From the NCBI GenBank assembly GCA_013204555.1, contig JABMNO010000014.1, positions 1 through 64,000 of the forward strand: a stretch of DNA of 64,000 nt, read 5' to 3'. Under the pieces are notes generated by a model. The model had not been told where the DNA came from. It searched no databases and worked only from the letters and a program-made list of their open reading frames with translations. Origin of the DNA: Chloroflexota bacterium (GTDB lineage Bacteria > Chloroflexota > Dehalococcoidia > Lucifugimonadales > Lucifugimonadaceae). The position numbers were made by a program, and so were the translations under genes. Positions 49,654-60,091 of the stretch are shown here, piece after piece (position 1 is the stretch's first letter; every line of letters starts with the position of its first letter).

Positions 49654-52600
49654 ATGGGACAAATTACCGATGAGTTTGAGATCAATGGGAAGACCGGTCA
49701 CGTGGATTACGCGGGACATCTACCATCCACCGGTGACGGAACTCTAGCGCGGGAAGAATGCGCCGAACGACACTCTAAATCGAATCCTGACCAAAAAAAC
49801 CTTTCCCGTACCAACGACTTGCCGAGTGATGGCATTGAAAATGGGCCGGTGATGTTGGCCGATCGGTTCGCTCATTGGGCGGTTCTGGCTAGCCTGATGG
49901 CCGCCGTCTTTGCTATCGACCTGGTGGTTCCGTTGGGTGCCGCCGGTGGGGCGCCTTACATTGCAGTGATCCTGATCTCCATGGGCCTCCCTGGAAACCG
50001 GTCAATGGTCACAATAGCCTCCCTGGTATCTATCCTTGCGCTCGCAGGATATTTTTTCTCACCTGCGGGAGAAACTGACTCCCATGTCTTGATCAATCGG
50101 TTCCTGTCTGTGGGGCTTATCTGGGCCATCACGGGTTTGGATTACTGGACCGCCAAAAATACCAGAAACATCGCCACGGAGCGCAGCACACTTGCAGAAC
50201 TAAGCCGAATCATCTCATCCGCCGAAAATATCGAAACCGTATCTCCTCTTTTCGCGAACCACACCAAAAAACTAATCGCTTTTGATCGCATCACGATCGC
50301 GGAAGTCGACTGGGAGCGAAACATACTGGTCGACAAGTTTGTATCCGGAGTCGGAATCGTTGGAGTCGAGTCTGGGGCCACATACCCTCTTGATGAATTC
50401 GCGGGCGAAGAGGCGCTTCGACATGGCGAGAGTCACGTGCTAACAGAAAAGGACATGATTCCTCTGGCTGATCGGTACAAGCACATCTCAGATGGACTGG
50501 CCGCCGGATTGAAGAGCGCTATTTTCGTGCCGTTGAGGAGTAGGAACCAAACAATTGGCGCACTGATCCTTCGATCAACTGTGGATGATGCCTACAAGAA
50601 ACAAGATCTTGTCTTTACTGAACAGATCGCCGCGCAGATCGCAGGCGTAATCGCTAATTGGCAGGCGATGCAGACCCTCGAGACGAGCGAAAAGAATTAT
50701 CGCGATCTGGTGGAATCATCCCATGAGTTGATCTGGCGAACCGATGCTGATGGCCGGTTCACGTACTTGAATCCCGCGTGGGAACGAACTCACGGCTACA
50801 CGGTTGAAGAGATGCTGGGCCGCCCCTTCTCAGATTTTGCAGCACGGGAAATTGCTGAACGGGATTCTCAACAGCACAGCGATCTAATGGCGGGAGGATA
50901 CGTGGTTGGCTATGAGACGCGCCACCTCTCCAAATCAGGATCGGAAGTAAATCTCTTATTCAACGCTTTCCCTGCAACGAATACTGATGGTGAGATCGTC
51001 GGTGTGAGGGGAACTGCGCATGATGTTACTGAGGAGCGTAAGGCACAGGCGGGGTTTAGAGTTCGCGCTGCGGTCGTTGAAGCAACCGGCGACGCAACGA
51101 TTGTTGCGGGAACGGACGGAATCATCACGCTAGCCAACTTAGCTTCAGAAGAGATGTTCGGAATCAGTCGCGAAAAGTTGGTGGGAACCAAGATCACCAC
51201 GTTGATGCCGGTGGAATACCGTTCGGACCACATAGCGGGAATCAAACGGGCTGGTGAAGTTAGTCCGTCTCATATTCTGGACACGTTGATAGAGACCAAT
51301 GGTCTGCGGGCAGACGGGACACCCTTTCCCATCGAACTTCGTATATCGCGTATCGCTGGTGATGCCGCATCCTCATTCGTCGCTACGATTCGCGATATCA
51401 CGGATCGCAAAAATCTTGAGGCCACGGTGCGCACACGAAGCGAAGCCCTCAGAGAGAGCGAAGCGCGATATCGTGACCTTTTTGATAATGCTCCAGACAT
51501 GTACGTCAGTATTGATGTCACCACCGGGAAGATCACCGAGTGCAATAAATCGACTCTCAATGCACTTGGATACCAGAATGATGAATTGATCGGAAAGCGG
51601 GTCTTCGAATTGAACCACCCCGACTCTTTAGTCCGGGGAATGGAAGTCTTCCGAGAGTCCCAAACTACCGGTGAAATTTCCGATGCCGAACTCACATTGC
51701 AGCGCAAAGATGGAAGTGCAATCCACGTAAGCCTGAACGTCTCAGCAACGCGCAACGCCGATGGCAACGTCATTGGAAGTCAAGGCACCATGCGGGATAT
51801 CACGGAGCGCAAAAGGGCGGAAGAGGAATTGAAGATCCGCCTCGCTGCGCTTGATACAGCAGACGACATGGTTGTGATAACCAATCCCCAGGGGATCGTC
51901 GAATACGTAAACAGGGCATTTACCGCCCAGACCGGTTACACGCTGGCAGAGATGATTGGCGGCACCCCGAAGATGCTGAAATCTGGTCGCCAGAATCCGG
52001 CGTTTTACTCAGACCTGTGGAATACCGTCAAGTCCGGAAACGTCTGGAATGGCATACTGATCAACCGCCGCAAAGATGGGTCAGAGTATCCAGAAGAGAT
52101 GAGCATAACGCCGGTGATCGGGGAGGACGGCGAGTTACTCCGTTATATCGCTATAAAACGGAACATTTCAGAAAGACTGCGGATAGCATCCGAACGGGAA
52201 GCCGCCCGTGAAATGGAGACCCAAAACAGGGATCTACTCCGTGGCAACGAAGATAGGAAAGAGTTCCTGTCAACGGTCTCGCATGAGTTGCGGACTCCAC
52301 TCGCCGCTATGCTGGCATTCTCAGAGATTCTTCGGCGCAACAGGGAAGACAATCTGACAGCCAAGCAACTTGATCAACTGGACCACATCACCAAGGGAGG
52401 CAGAAGGCTCAACGAGCTGATCGAAGATCTTCTGGATGTCTCGAGAGCTGATTCAGGACGTCTGACCGTGGAGAAGGCGCCATTCGAGGTGTCGGCAATG
52501 ATGGATGAGATTGTTGCTGACATTCGACCGATTCTCGATGACAGAGGGGAGAGTCTCGATTGTGTTGGGCTTACCAGGCTGGTCTGGCTGGACGCTGATG

Positions 52601-53013
52601 AGGGAAGAGTTGTCCAGAGCATCAAGAATCTTCTTACCAATGCGAGCAAGTACTCGCCGGACAACACAGTTGTTGAGCTTTCTGTTGGCACGGTCAATGA
52701 TCGGTTGGAGATTGAAGTTCGTGATCACGGCATCGGTATATCTCCGGAAGATCAGGAACAGCTATTTAGCCCATTCTTCCGGGCGAATAACGCAGAGACA
52801 CGTAGCAAACCGGGCACGGGGCTTGGGCTTGTAATCGTCAAAGCGATTGTTGAGTTACATGTTGGAGAAGTGACGTTGTCTAGCCAGAGCGGCAAGGGAA
52901 CAACTATCCGTTTCTGGATACCCGGCGTAATGGCAGCCCCACCCCGAGAACTAACTCCCCGCAAACAGCGACCACAATTCACTACATCTCGATTGGATGC
53001 AACTGTTGATTAA
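49654..53013 (+). CDS. Membrane PAS/GAF histidine kinase
   Basis: About 1119 residues. An N-terminal membrane module of about four helices (near 70-165, WAVLASLMAAVFAIDLVVPL and AITGLDYW) precedes a GAF domain (175-335), four PAS domains (about 345-845, including GRPFSDFAARE, DGIITLANLASEEMFG and ITERKRAEEEL), HisKA (VSHELRTPLAAMLAFSEIL, His near 876) and HATPase_c (NLLTNASKYSPDN, GTGLGLVIVK). It senses several cytoplasmic signals and phosphorylates a response regulator, perhaps those at 55.9 or 56.3 kb. TTG 49603 and ATG 49654 are both possible starts. Confidence 0.85.
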   Translation: MGQITDEFEINGKTGHVDYAGHLPSTGDGTLAREECAERHSKSNPDQKNLSRTNDLPSDGIENGPVMLADRFAHWAVLASLMAAVFAIDLVVPLGAAGGAPYIAVILISMGLPGNRSMVTIASLVSILALAGYFFSPAGETDSHVLINRFLSVGLIWAITGLDYWTAKNTRNIATERSTLAELSRIISSAENIETVSPLFANHTKKLIAFDRITIAEVDWERNILVDKFVSGVGIVGVESGATYPLDEFAGEEALRHGESHVLTEKDMIPLADRYKHISDGLAAGLKSAIFVPLRSRNQTIGALILRSTVDDAYKKQDLVFTEQIAAQIAGVIANWQAMQTLETSEKNYRDLVESSHELIWRTDADGRFTYLNPAWERTHGYTVEEMLGRPFSDFAAREIAERDSQQHSDLMAGGYVVGYETRHLSKSGSEVNLLFNAFPATNTDGEIVGVRGTAHDVTEERKAQAGFRVRAAVVEATGDATIVAGTDGIITLANLASEEMFGISREKLVGTKITTLMPVEYRSDHIAGIKRAGEVSPSHILDTLIETNGLRADGTPFPIELRISRIAGDAASSFVATIRDITDRKNLEATVRTRSEALRESEARYRDLFDNAPDMYVSIDVTTGKITECNKSTLNALGYQNDELIGKRVFELNHPDSLVRGMEVFRESQTTGEISDAELTLQRKDGSAIHVSLNVSATRNADGNVIGSQGTMRDITERKRAEEELKIRLAALDTADDMVVITNPQGIVEYVNRAFTAQTGYTLAEMIGGTPKMLKSGRQNPAFYSDLWNTVKSGNVWNGILINRRKDGSEYPEEMSITPVIGEDGELLRYIAIKRNISERLRIASEREAAREMETQNRDLLRGNEDRKEFLSTVSHELRTPLAAMLAFSEILRRNREDNLTAKQLDQLDHITKGGRRLNELIEDLLDVSRADSGRLTVEKAPFEVSAMMDEIVADIRPILDDRGESLDCVGLTRLVWLDADEGRVVQSIKNLLTNASKYSPDNTVVELSVGTVNDRLEIEVRDHGIGISPEDQEQLFSPFFRANNAETRSKPGTGLGLVIVKAIVELHVGEVTLSSQSGKGTTIRFWIPGVMAAPPRELTPRKQRPQFTTSRLDATVD

Positions 53014-53195
53014 ACGCGGTCAACCGGTGAAGCAGACTTCACTGACACCAGCCGCGCGTTGAGACTCACCGCAATATCTCGGCCGATTTTGGTCGCGTAA
53101 ATGACGCGCTCCGTCCCATTTTCCGTTGCGGTTTCGTTACTTAACCGTCCCTATCCGATACCACAGTGCCCAACTGGTTACGCGATTATCGTGAT

Positions 53196-55790
53196 ATGGA
53201 TACGACTGCCACTCCCTGGTCAGGACGAAGTAATTTAATCCGGTCGACCCCGGCAATTCTGATGCTGGCAATTGGGATCGCGCTATCGATCGCAGCGTTT
53301 TTCGTTTTGAAGCACGAAGAGGAGGATCGGGCCAGGGCAGAATTTGAACGCGCTGCTGATGGTGTTGCGGCGAGCCTCGACGATAAGTTTCGGCGAAATA
53401 TTGACCTGGTCCACTCAATCCGAGACCTTTACGCTGTTTCCAATTCCGTGGAGCGCGCCGAGTTTTCTCAATTCGTAGAGAGGGCCACCGAACCGATCGC
53501 TGGCGTTCAAGCCCTGGAGTGGATTCCGAGGGTTTCTTTAGCTGATCGCCCCACTACGGAACTAGCTGCACAATCAGACGGGTTCTCCGGGTTTGTATTC
53601 ACTGAACGAAACCCTGATGGGATAATCGTACCTGCTGGTGATCGGAGTGAATATTTTCCCGTTTATTTCGCCAGCCCGATCCGGGGCAATGAAGCCGCAT
53701 TGGGATTTGATTTAGGCTCCAATTCTGCTCGGGCTACCGCATTGGCTTCAGCGCGTGACTCAGGCCAACCAGTCGCTACGGAACGAGTCTCCCTTGTTCA
53801 GGAAACCGGAACACAATCTGGCATCTTGGTCTTCGTTCCCATCTACGTAAATGGAACACCGGTCCGAACGATTGAGGAGCGGCGGAAAAGCCTCTCCGGG
53901 TTCGCTCTCGGTGTATTCCGTATCGGAGACGCTATTGAGGATCCGCTAGTCCACGCCAATATCGGTCGCGGAATTGGACTTAAGATCCTGGATATTTCAG
54001 CACCATCACAACAACAACTGCTCTACGAGACTTCGGACCTGGGCCTCTCCGATAATTCAACTTCGGAGGTTGCGGTGGCCAGTTTTTCGGGGGATCGAGT
54101 GGTCGTACGGGAATTCGAAGTGGCAGGCCGAACATGGCGACTATCGCTATCTCCGATGTCTGCCGAATTTGGCGCAAGAATGTGGATCCCGTGGACCGGA
54201 CTGGGCGGCGGACTACTGTTCTCGTCTCTGCTGGCGGCATATGGAATCGCATTGCAAGGGCGTACCGCCAGAATTGAAGCAATGGTTCAGACCAGAACTT
54301 CCGAACTGTACCGTGCCAACGAGCGAATCTCAGAAAGCGAGGCTGAAGCCCGAGCAATCACAGAAAGTGCCCTCGACGGGATCCTCACCATCAATGAGAG
54401 TGGCCTAATTGGGTCGATGAACTCAGCTGCTGAACGGATGTTTGGATACGAAAGTGTGGATATGGAAGGAAAAAATATCTCCCTTCTCATGCCAGAACCC
54501 GACAGAACACAGCACGACTCTTACATATCAAATTACCGGAAGACTGGCATTGCTCGCATAATCGGTACTGGACGAGAGGTCACAGGCCTCAGGCGCAATG
54601 GAAGCACCTTTCCAATTGATCTATCGGTGAGCGAAATGGATGGCGATAGTCGGCGATTTGTTGGCGTGACCCGGGATATCACAGTCCGAAAACAGGCTGA
54701 ACAGGCCTTGCGAGACAGTGAAGAGAGATATCGAAACCTCTTCGAAAACGCGACAGACCTGATCCAAATCATCGACGCTAACGGCAAGTATCTCTTCACC
54801 AATTCAGCCTGGCGGACTGCACTTGGGTATTTGGATGATGAGATTTCAAATATCGGATTTCAAGACGTAGTTCATCCGGATAGTGTCAATCAGTTTGAAG
54901 CCATTTTGCATAGCGTCATGAAGGGTGAGCAACCAGGAGAAATTGACTCCGTTTTCGTTACGAAAAAAGGACGCCAGATCGCCGTACGGGGCAGCATCAG
55001 CGTCAAGATGGAAGATGGCAAACCTGTTTCAACCCAAGGCATATTCAGGGATGTCACGTCCCGGCTGGAAGTGGAACGCATGAAGAGCGAATTCATTGGG
55101 ATCGTGAGCCATGAATTGCGAACGCCATTGACGTCAATCAGGGGATCGCTTGGTCTGATGGCCGCCGGGGGGTTTGGTGAGATATCTGGAGATGTGACAG
55201 AGGCTATTGACATCGCTGTCCGCAACACGGACAGGCTTACCCGAATGGTGGGAGATTTTCTTGACCTTGAACGAATTGAATCGGGTCAATTGCCTCTGAA
55301 ATTCGAAAGTTGCGAGGCAGTTGATCTGATCTCGGAAATTACCAACAACGTGCAATCTATCGCTGATCAATCATCGGTAACCCTGATTTCAGAAGTTGAA
55401 TGCGACAGCATCTACGGCGATCGAGATCGCATCATCCAGGCGATAACCAACCTGGCTTCAAACGCGATCAAATTCTCACCGACCAGGGGGAAAGTGACCA
55501 TCAACTGCCGGGATGAGGACGGGGTAACTTTGATAGCAGTCACGGATCAAGGGAGGGGTATCCCATCCGAGATGCAGACAGCGATCTTCGACCGATTCCG
55601 ACAAGTCACAGCAGACGATCATCGGCGCCGTGGTGGCATTGGCCTGGGGCTAGCCATAGCCAAGGGTATCGCTGAATCACATGCTGGAAATATCACCGTC
55701 GATAGCCGGGTAGGGGAGGGCAGTCATTTCGTCATTTCACTCCCTACGATACGGGCGCCCAAGGCAGTCGGAAGCTATCTGAATGGCTGA
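53196..55790 (+). CDS. CHASE-domain PAS histidine kinase
   Basis: About 864 residues. Helix 1 (AILMLAIGIALSIAAFFVL) and helix 2 near residue 350 flank an extracellular CHASE domain with RDLYAVSNSVERAEF and GVQALEWIPRV motifs. PAS1 (about 380-500) and PAS2 (500-630) follow, then HisKA (IVSHELRTPLTSIRGSLGL, His near 640) and HATPase_c. CHASE domains bind small extracellular molecules. It is followed by a receiver gene and an HPt-REC-REC-GGDEF gene, suggesting a phosphorelay. GTG at 53166 is an alternative start; neither has a good ribosome site. Confidence 0.85.
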   Translation: MDTTATPWSGRSNLIRSTPAILMLAIGIALSIAAFFVLKHEEEDRARAEFERAADGVAASLDDKFRRNIDLVHSIRDLYAVSNSVERAEFSQFVERATEPIAGVQALEWIPRVSLADRPTTELAAQSDGFSGFVFTERNPDGIIVPAGDRSEYFPVYFASPIRGNEAALGFDLGSNSARATALASARDSGQPVATERVSLVQETGTQSGILVFVPIYVNGTPVRTIEERRKSLSGFALGVFRIGDAIEDPLVHANIGRGIGLKILDISAPSQQQLLYETSDLGLSDNSTSEVAVASFSGDRVVVREFEVAGRTWRLSLSPMSAEFGARMWIPWTGLGGGLLFSSLLAAYGIALQGRTARIEAMVQTRTSELYRANERISESEAEARAITESALDGILTINESGLIGSMNSAAERMFGYESVDMEGKNISLLMPEPDRTQHDSYISNYRKTGIARIIGTGREVTGLRRNGSTFPIDLSVSEMDGDSRRFVGVTRDITVRKQAEQALRDSEERYRNLFENATDLIQIIDANGKYLFTNSAWRTALGYLDDEISNIGFQDVVHPDSVNQFEAILHSVMKGEQPGEIDSVFVTKKGRQIAVRGSISVKMEDGKPVSTQGIFRDVTSRLEVERMKSEFIGIVSHELRTPLTSIRGSLGLMAAGGFGEISGDVTEAIDIAVRNTDRLTRMVGDFLDLERIESGQLPLKFESCEAVDLISEITNNVQSIADQSSVTLISEVECDSIYGDRDRIIQAITNLASNAIKFSPTRGKVTINCRDEDGVTLIAVTDQGRGIPSEMQTAIFDRFRQVTADDHRRRGGIGLGLAIAKGIAESHAGNITVDSRVGEGSHFVISLPTIRAPKAVGSYLNG

Positions 55791-55953
55791 ACCTCGTATC
55801 AGTGATAAAGGTACTTGTTATGGCCGCGCTATGGTGACAAATCTCGTGATCACATTGCCCTCACAAGGATTAAATCGATTAGTGGTTCTGATACTGACCA
55901 ACTGGGAATGGCCTGATCATTTCACAGCGAAGATAAGAGAGGTCTAGATTTCC

Positions 55954-56334
55954 ATGACATCAATACGCGCACTCATTATTGATGATGACGCTGACATTCT
56001 TAGAATCGCACAGCTCAGCCTTGAGAGACTCGCCGGTTGGACAGTGACCGCAGAGTTGTCTGGAGGTAACGCAGTTAATCTGGCCATTTCAAAGCGGGTG
56101 GATGTGGTGATCCTTGACGTGCAGATGCCGGAATTAGACGGACCCACGATCTTCAACATGTTGAGAGCGAATCCTGACACGGCTGGAATACCAGTTGTGA
56201 TGCTGACCGCTAGCGTTCAGGCTGCGGACCATGAGCGATTTGTGGCGCTTGGCGCAGATGGCATACTCGTCAAGCCGTTTGACCCCACTCGGTTAGCGGG
56301 ACAGATTGAAGAGATACTGGACGGATTGAAGTAG
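55954..56334 (+). CDS. Single-domain response regulator of the CHASE kinase locus
   Basis: A 126-residue CheY-like receiver. The acidic pocket is IIDDDAD, the phospho-Asp is Asp55 (VVILDVQMPELDG), the Thr is in MLTAS and the Lys is 107 (VKPFD). All active-site residues are present. It ends 3 nt before the HPt-REC-REC-GGDEF gene. In a phosphorelay it could carry phosphate from the CHASE kinase to the HPt domain. Confidence 0.9.
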   Translation: MTSIRALIIDDDADILRIAQLSLERLAGWTVTAELSGGNAVNLAISKRVDVVILDVQMPELDGPTIFNMLRANPDTAGIPVVMLTASVQAADHERFVALGADGILVKPFDPTRLAGQIEEILDGLK

Positions 56335-56337
56335 GAC

Positions 56338-57948
56338 ATGGGAATCGGTAACCAACCACGCGGCAGAATGGACCCGTCCGAACTTAACGACGCCATACGC
56401 GAGTTGTGGACCAGTGAACGGCCGCTAATCTTCGAACGAATCGCCAGCTTGAGCGCAGCCCTCAGTGCCGATGGTGATCTAGAACCTGAAGCGAGAACTG
56501 AAGCACTCAGGGTCTGCCACATGCTTGCCGGTTCTCTGGGTTCTTACGGCTTTCCAGAAGGTACCAGACTTGCTCGTCAGTTGGAGAAGGGCTTCCAACA
56601 AACTGGTTTCCAATATCTAGATCTGCTGGCACTAACTGAGGCGTTGCAGAGCGTTGTTGAAGGTGAGCCTGATCTCGGCAGAGAGGAATCCACATCTTCA
56701 TCCAATATCCAGATTCCAGTCCTCATCCTTGACGATGATAAGGCGATACGCGATTTGATGAGCCTCCAAGCGAGGGCGCGAGGATTTCTTCCCACGACCG
56801 CGTCGACCATCGAAGAAGGCATTGAGGAGGCCCATAGAATCACGCCAGGGGCGGTGATTTTGGATTTCGGTTTTCCGGGCGAGGAATCAGGTGGAATTGA
56901 ATTTCTCAAAGCGATAGATAAGTTCGAGGATAAGCCACCAGTTGTAATGCTCACCGGACAGCACGACTTTGTTAGCAGACTTACTGCGAGTCGTCTCGGC
57001 GCCATTGGGTTTGTGCAAAAGCCTGCTTCTCCAGCGGTGGTCCTTGACCTCATTGCAGAAGCCATCGACCGCCGGAAGAGTCCCGGCCTTCAGGTGCTGG
57101 CCGTTGACGATGACGCGGACAATCTAGCGGCGATCAAGGCCATCCTTGAACACGATGACATCAGGGTCAGCACGCTTGATTCGCCCCTGAACTTTTGGCG
57201 ACGTCTTGAAGAGGTTCAGCCAGATGTGATTCTTTTGGACATCGCCATGCCACAGGTTTCAGGCTTCGACATATGCAGAACCGTGAGATCTGATTCGAGA
57301 TGGTCATCGACACCAATACTGTTTTTAAGTGGTAGATCGGACCCCGATACGATTACAGCCGCCTTTGAAGCAGGGGCAGACGATTTCATCTCGAAACCTT
57401 TTGAGCGACAGGAACTGGTCGCACGGATTCGCGCTCGCGCTCAAAGAGTTCAAGGACTAAGACGCACTGCGAGCCTCGACCCCCTCACCGGTGCAGTCAA
57501 CAGGCGCGCAGCGACGGAGTTGGCGGAAATACTGATCCGCCAGGCCATACGGAACGGTGGACCACTTTCAGTCGCTATCACTGATATCGATAAGTTCAAG
57601 GGCATAAACGACTCCTACGGCCACGCCGCGGGGGACAGGGTCCTGGCCCGTCTGGGCGGATCGTTACGAGCAGCGTTTAGAGCGGATGACGTCATTGCTC
57701 GGTGGGGCGGTGATGAGTTCGTCGTTGTAACCGTTGGCCTGGACCCGGTCTTGGTGCGAAAACGAATCGAGAGCGCAGTAGACGCTGTGAATGTGCAGGC
57801 AGCCGACAGCGAACAAGACGACGAGCCGAACATCTCCTGCAGCACGGGAATTTCCGCGTATCCAGAAGGCGGGGATTCTCTTACAACCCTGATTGCATCG
57901 GCCGACAAACGTCTCTACGAGGTCAAGTCAGGACGTTCAAGAAGCTAA
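56338..57948 (+). CDS. HPt-REC-REC-GGDEF diguanylate cyclase
   Basis: A 536-residue output protein. An HPt-like domain (about 10-110) has His61 in CHMLAGSLGSYGF. REC1 (125-240) has Asp176 and Lys228; REC2 (250-365) has Asp301 and Lys353. The GGDEF domain (375-530) has DPLTGAVNRR, the Mg Asp in TDIDKFKGIND and WGGDEF (457-461), with the inhibitory RxxD site at Arg448-Asp451. All active-site residues appear intact, so it should make cyclic di-GMP when phosphorylated. It is the third gene of the CHASE kinase locus. Confidence 0.85.
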   Translation: MGIGNQPRGRMDPSELNDAIRELWTSERPLIFERIASLSAALSADGDLEPEARTEALRVCHMLAGSLGSYGFPEGTRLARQLEKGFQQTGFQYLDLLALTEALQSVVEGEPDLGREESTSSSNIQIPVLILDDDKAIRDLMSLQARARGFLPTTASTIEEGIEEAHRITPGAVILDFGFPGEESGGIEFLKAIDKFEDKPPVVMLTGQHDFVSRLTASRLGAIGFVQKPASPAVVLDLIAEAIDRRKSPGLQVLAVDDDADNLAAIKAILEHDDIRVSTLDSPLNFWRRLEEVQPDVILLDIAMPQVSGFDICRTVRSDSRWSSTPILFLSGRSDPDTITAAFEAGADDFISKPFERQELVARIRARAQRVQGLRRTASLDPLTGAVNRRAATELAEILIRQAIRNGGPLSVAITDIDKFKGINDSYGHAAGDRVLARLGGSLRAAFRADDVIARWGGDEFVVVTVGLDPVLVRKRIESAVDAVNVQAADSEQDDEPNISCSTGISAYPEGGDSLTTLIASADKRLYEVKSGRSRS

Positions 57949-58228
57949 TCTCACGTCGCATCTTTAGACTTTCTTGAACTAATAGCCCAAAACTAGCCAG
58001 AGTGATTATCCCCGGCTGGTCCCAGACGCAATAAGTTATTTTTTCGGGTACAGCCGTCCAGAGGTAGTCAGTAGCGCTGAAATCATGGAATTTTGATCTT
58101 GGCATGAGGAATTACCACAACATAGCTATACCAATAATTGTAGTGTATGGCTGGGTCGTTTTAGCCGCGCTGGATGACCTGACGCCGTGAACGCATAATT
58201 TCGCGCGGTTATCCATAAGGTGAGCGGA

Positions 58229-59377
58229 ATGGTAATGACTCCGAGAGAGCGGCAACTCGCCGCCCTCAATGGCGAACATCCCGATCGGGTGCCGTGGATG
58301 CCCCGACTTGAGATCTGGTACACGGCACAGTATCTTGCTGGAACTCTGCCGGATGAATATAAGGGAAAGCGGCTTCGCGAAGTCCAAGATGATCTTGGAG
58401 TTGGCGCATCTGCCCGCACCGGCCACATCTACACCACTCGCATCAAGGGCGTCGAAGTCGAGCGACGCCTTGACGGCCTGATGGCGCACACCTCGTACAT
58501 CACTCCTGTTGGGACCGTGTCTCGAACGTTCCAGCGCACGGAGGAATTGGATGCAGCCGGGATTCAACCGCTCGAAGTCGAGACCCTGATCAAGACAGAG
58601 GCTGACTACGGTCCGGTGATGTACATGATTGAGAACACCGAGTACTTCCCCGCCTACGAGCAATTCATAGACTATGACGAGTCTGTAGGGGACAGGGGAC
58701 TGCCGATGGTCGCCATCGGCGATGTTCCGTTCCACGATTTCATCAACGTCTATACGGGCTACGAGAAGGGCTACATAGACCTTTTCGATTTCCCGGACAA
58801 GGTTGAGCGGCTTCTCGAGACCATGGAGCAGTGCCTGCGGGAGAAGATGTGGCCCATAGCCGCAAAATCACCGGCAACCCTCTTTTTGCATGGCGCCCAC
58901 TTTGCCTCTCAAACCACACCGGCCAACTACTTCGACCAGTACATGCTGCCGTACATGCGTGAGTTCTCTGATTACATGCACAAGCACGGTAAAAAGGTCG
59001 CCCACCACGCCGACAACGACACCAGTGAGATTCTCGGTCAGCTCAAAGCCTCCGGGTATGACATGCAGGAGTGCTTCGTCACCGACCCAATGGTGCCTAC
59101 TACGCTGCGCCAAGCCAGAGAAGGTCTGGGCGACGACGTTGTCATATTCGGAGGGATACCTTCGGTCATCCTCGAATCGAGCACCTCAGAGGAGCAGTTC
59201 GAGGAGTATATGGATGACATATTCGACTCAATCGCACCGGGTGACGCAGCGATTCTCGGAATCGCCGACAACATGATGCCCACATCCTTGTTGTCGAGAG
59301 TCAGGCGAATCAGCGAGCTAGTCGAAACCCGAGGCGTTTACCCGATTGAGAAGACGTCAGTTAAAGCTGGCGCATAG
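58229..59377 (+). CDS. URO-D-family methyltransferase, copy 1
   Basis: About 382 residues of the uroporphyrinogen decarboxylase superfamily, which includes corrinoid methyltransferases (MtaA, CmuA type). Landmarks: MTPRERQLAALNGEHPDRVPW, LFLHGAHFASQTTP, KKVAHHADND and VIFGGIPSVILES. The HxC zinc motif of classic MtaA proteins is not obvious (HHADND here). The start at 58229 is preceded by AAGGTGAG; GTG 58220 and ATG 58235 are also in frame. It precedes a corrinoid protein, so it most likely moves a methyl group to or from cobalamin. The methyl donor is unknown. Confidence 0.7.
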   Translation: MVMTPRERQLAALNGEHPDRVPWMPRLEIWYTAQYLAGTLPDEYKGKRLREVQDDLGVGASARTGHIYTTRIKGVEVERRLDGLMAHTSYITPVGTVSRTFQRTEELDAAGIQPLEVETLIKTEADYGPVMYMIENTEYFPAYEQFIDYDESVGDRGLPMVAIGDVPFHDFINVYTGYEKGYIDLFDFPDKVERLLETMEQCLREKMWPIAAKSPATLFLHGAHFASQTTPANYFDQYMLPYMREFSDYMHKHGKKVAHHADNDTSEILGQLKASGYDMQECFVTDPMVPTTLRQAREGLGDDVVIFGGIPSVILESSTSEEQFEEYMDDIFDSIAPGDAAILGIADNMMPTSLLSRVRRISELVETRGVYPIEKTSVKAGA

Positions 59378-59389
59378 ATGGAGCACGAA

Positions 59390-60025
59390 ATGAACTTCTC
59401 AGAGCTTTCAGAGATGGTGATCACCGGCCAGCACATTGCGGCAGCCGAATGGACTCAAAACGCCCTTGATCAGGGTGTGGAACCAATTGAGCTGATCAAT
59501 AAAGGACTTGTGCCGGGCATGGATGAGATTGGCCGGCGGTGGAAGGAAGGTGGGATCCATATGCCAGAAGTCCTCATTGCGGCAAGAGCAATGAAGGCAA
59601 GCATGGCCCTTGCCAAGCCGCTAATAGCGGTCTCAGGGCAAGAGATGAAGGGAACCATAGTTATAGGCACGGTCAAGGGGGACCTGCATGACATTGGTAA
59701 GAACCTTGTCTCAATGATGCTGGAGGGAGCCGGATTTGAGGTCCACGATCTAGGCAATAACGTGACCCCTGAGGCGTTCGTGGCCGCCGCCGAGGAGCAT
59801 GACACGGACATCGTAGCCATGTCGGCACTGTTGACCACAACAGTTCCGATGATGGAGGCCACGATTGCTGCGTTGGTAGCAGCTGAGGTGCGTCAGAACG
59901 TGAAAGTGATGATCGGTGGTGCGCCTGTTACCCAGGCCCTGGCCAATCAGATTGGCGCAGACGGCTACGCAGACGATGGCGCCTCAGCAGTGGGCGTCAC
60001 GAAGACCTTACTGGGAGTCGACTGA
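59390..60025 (+). CDS. Corrinoid (B12-binding) methyltransferase protein
   Basis: About 211 residues of the MtaC/MtbC/MttC type. A helical cap (1-90: ELINKGLVPGMDEIGRRWKEG, MPEVLIAARAM) precedes the cobalamin-binding Rossmann domain with the DxHDxG motif GDLHDIGKN, SALLTTTVPMM and IGGAPVT. It carries the methyl group between two methyltransferases. GGAG lies 6 nt before ATG 59390; ATG 59378, directly after the previous stop, is an alternative. URO-D-family genes sit on both sides. Confidence 0.9.
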   Translation: MNFSELSEMVITGQHIAAAEWTQNALDQGVEPIELINKGLVPGMDEIGRRWKEGGIHMPEVLIAARAMKASMALAKPLIAVSGQEMKGTIVIGTVKGDLHDIGKNLVSMMLEGAGFEVHDLGNNVTPEAFVAAAEEHDTDIVAMSALLTTTVPMMEATIAALVAAEVRQNVKVMIGGAPVTQALANQIGADGYADDGASAVGVTKTLLGVD

Positions 60026-60091
60026 CCCATCCGGGGACGAAATACCCAGCTCCAATGAAATGCACTGGATGAACCAGCAAGAGGTGTTCCG

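Noticed and set aside
57949-58228. Cobalamin riboswitch before the corrinoid methyltransferase operon
   Set aside because: Looked for because of the downstream B12 protein, but the conserved B12-box (AGCCACTG type) was not seen; nothing else was recognised in this gap.
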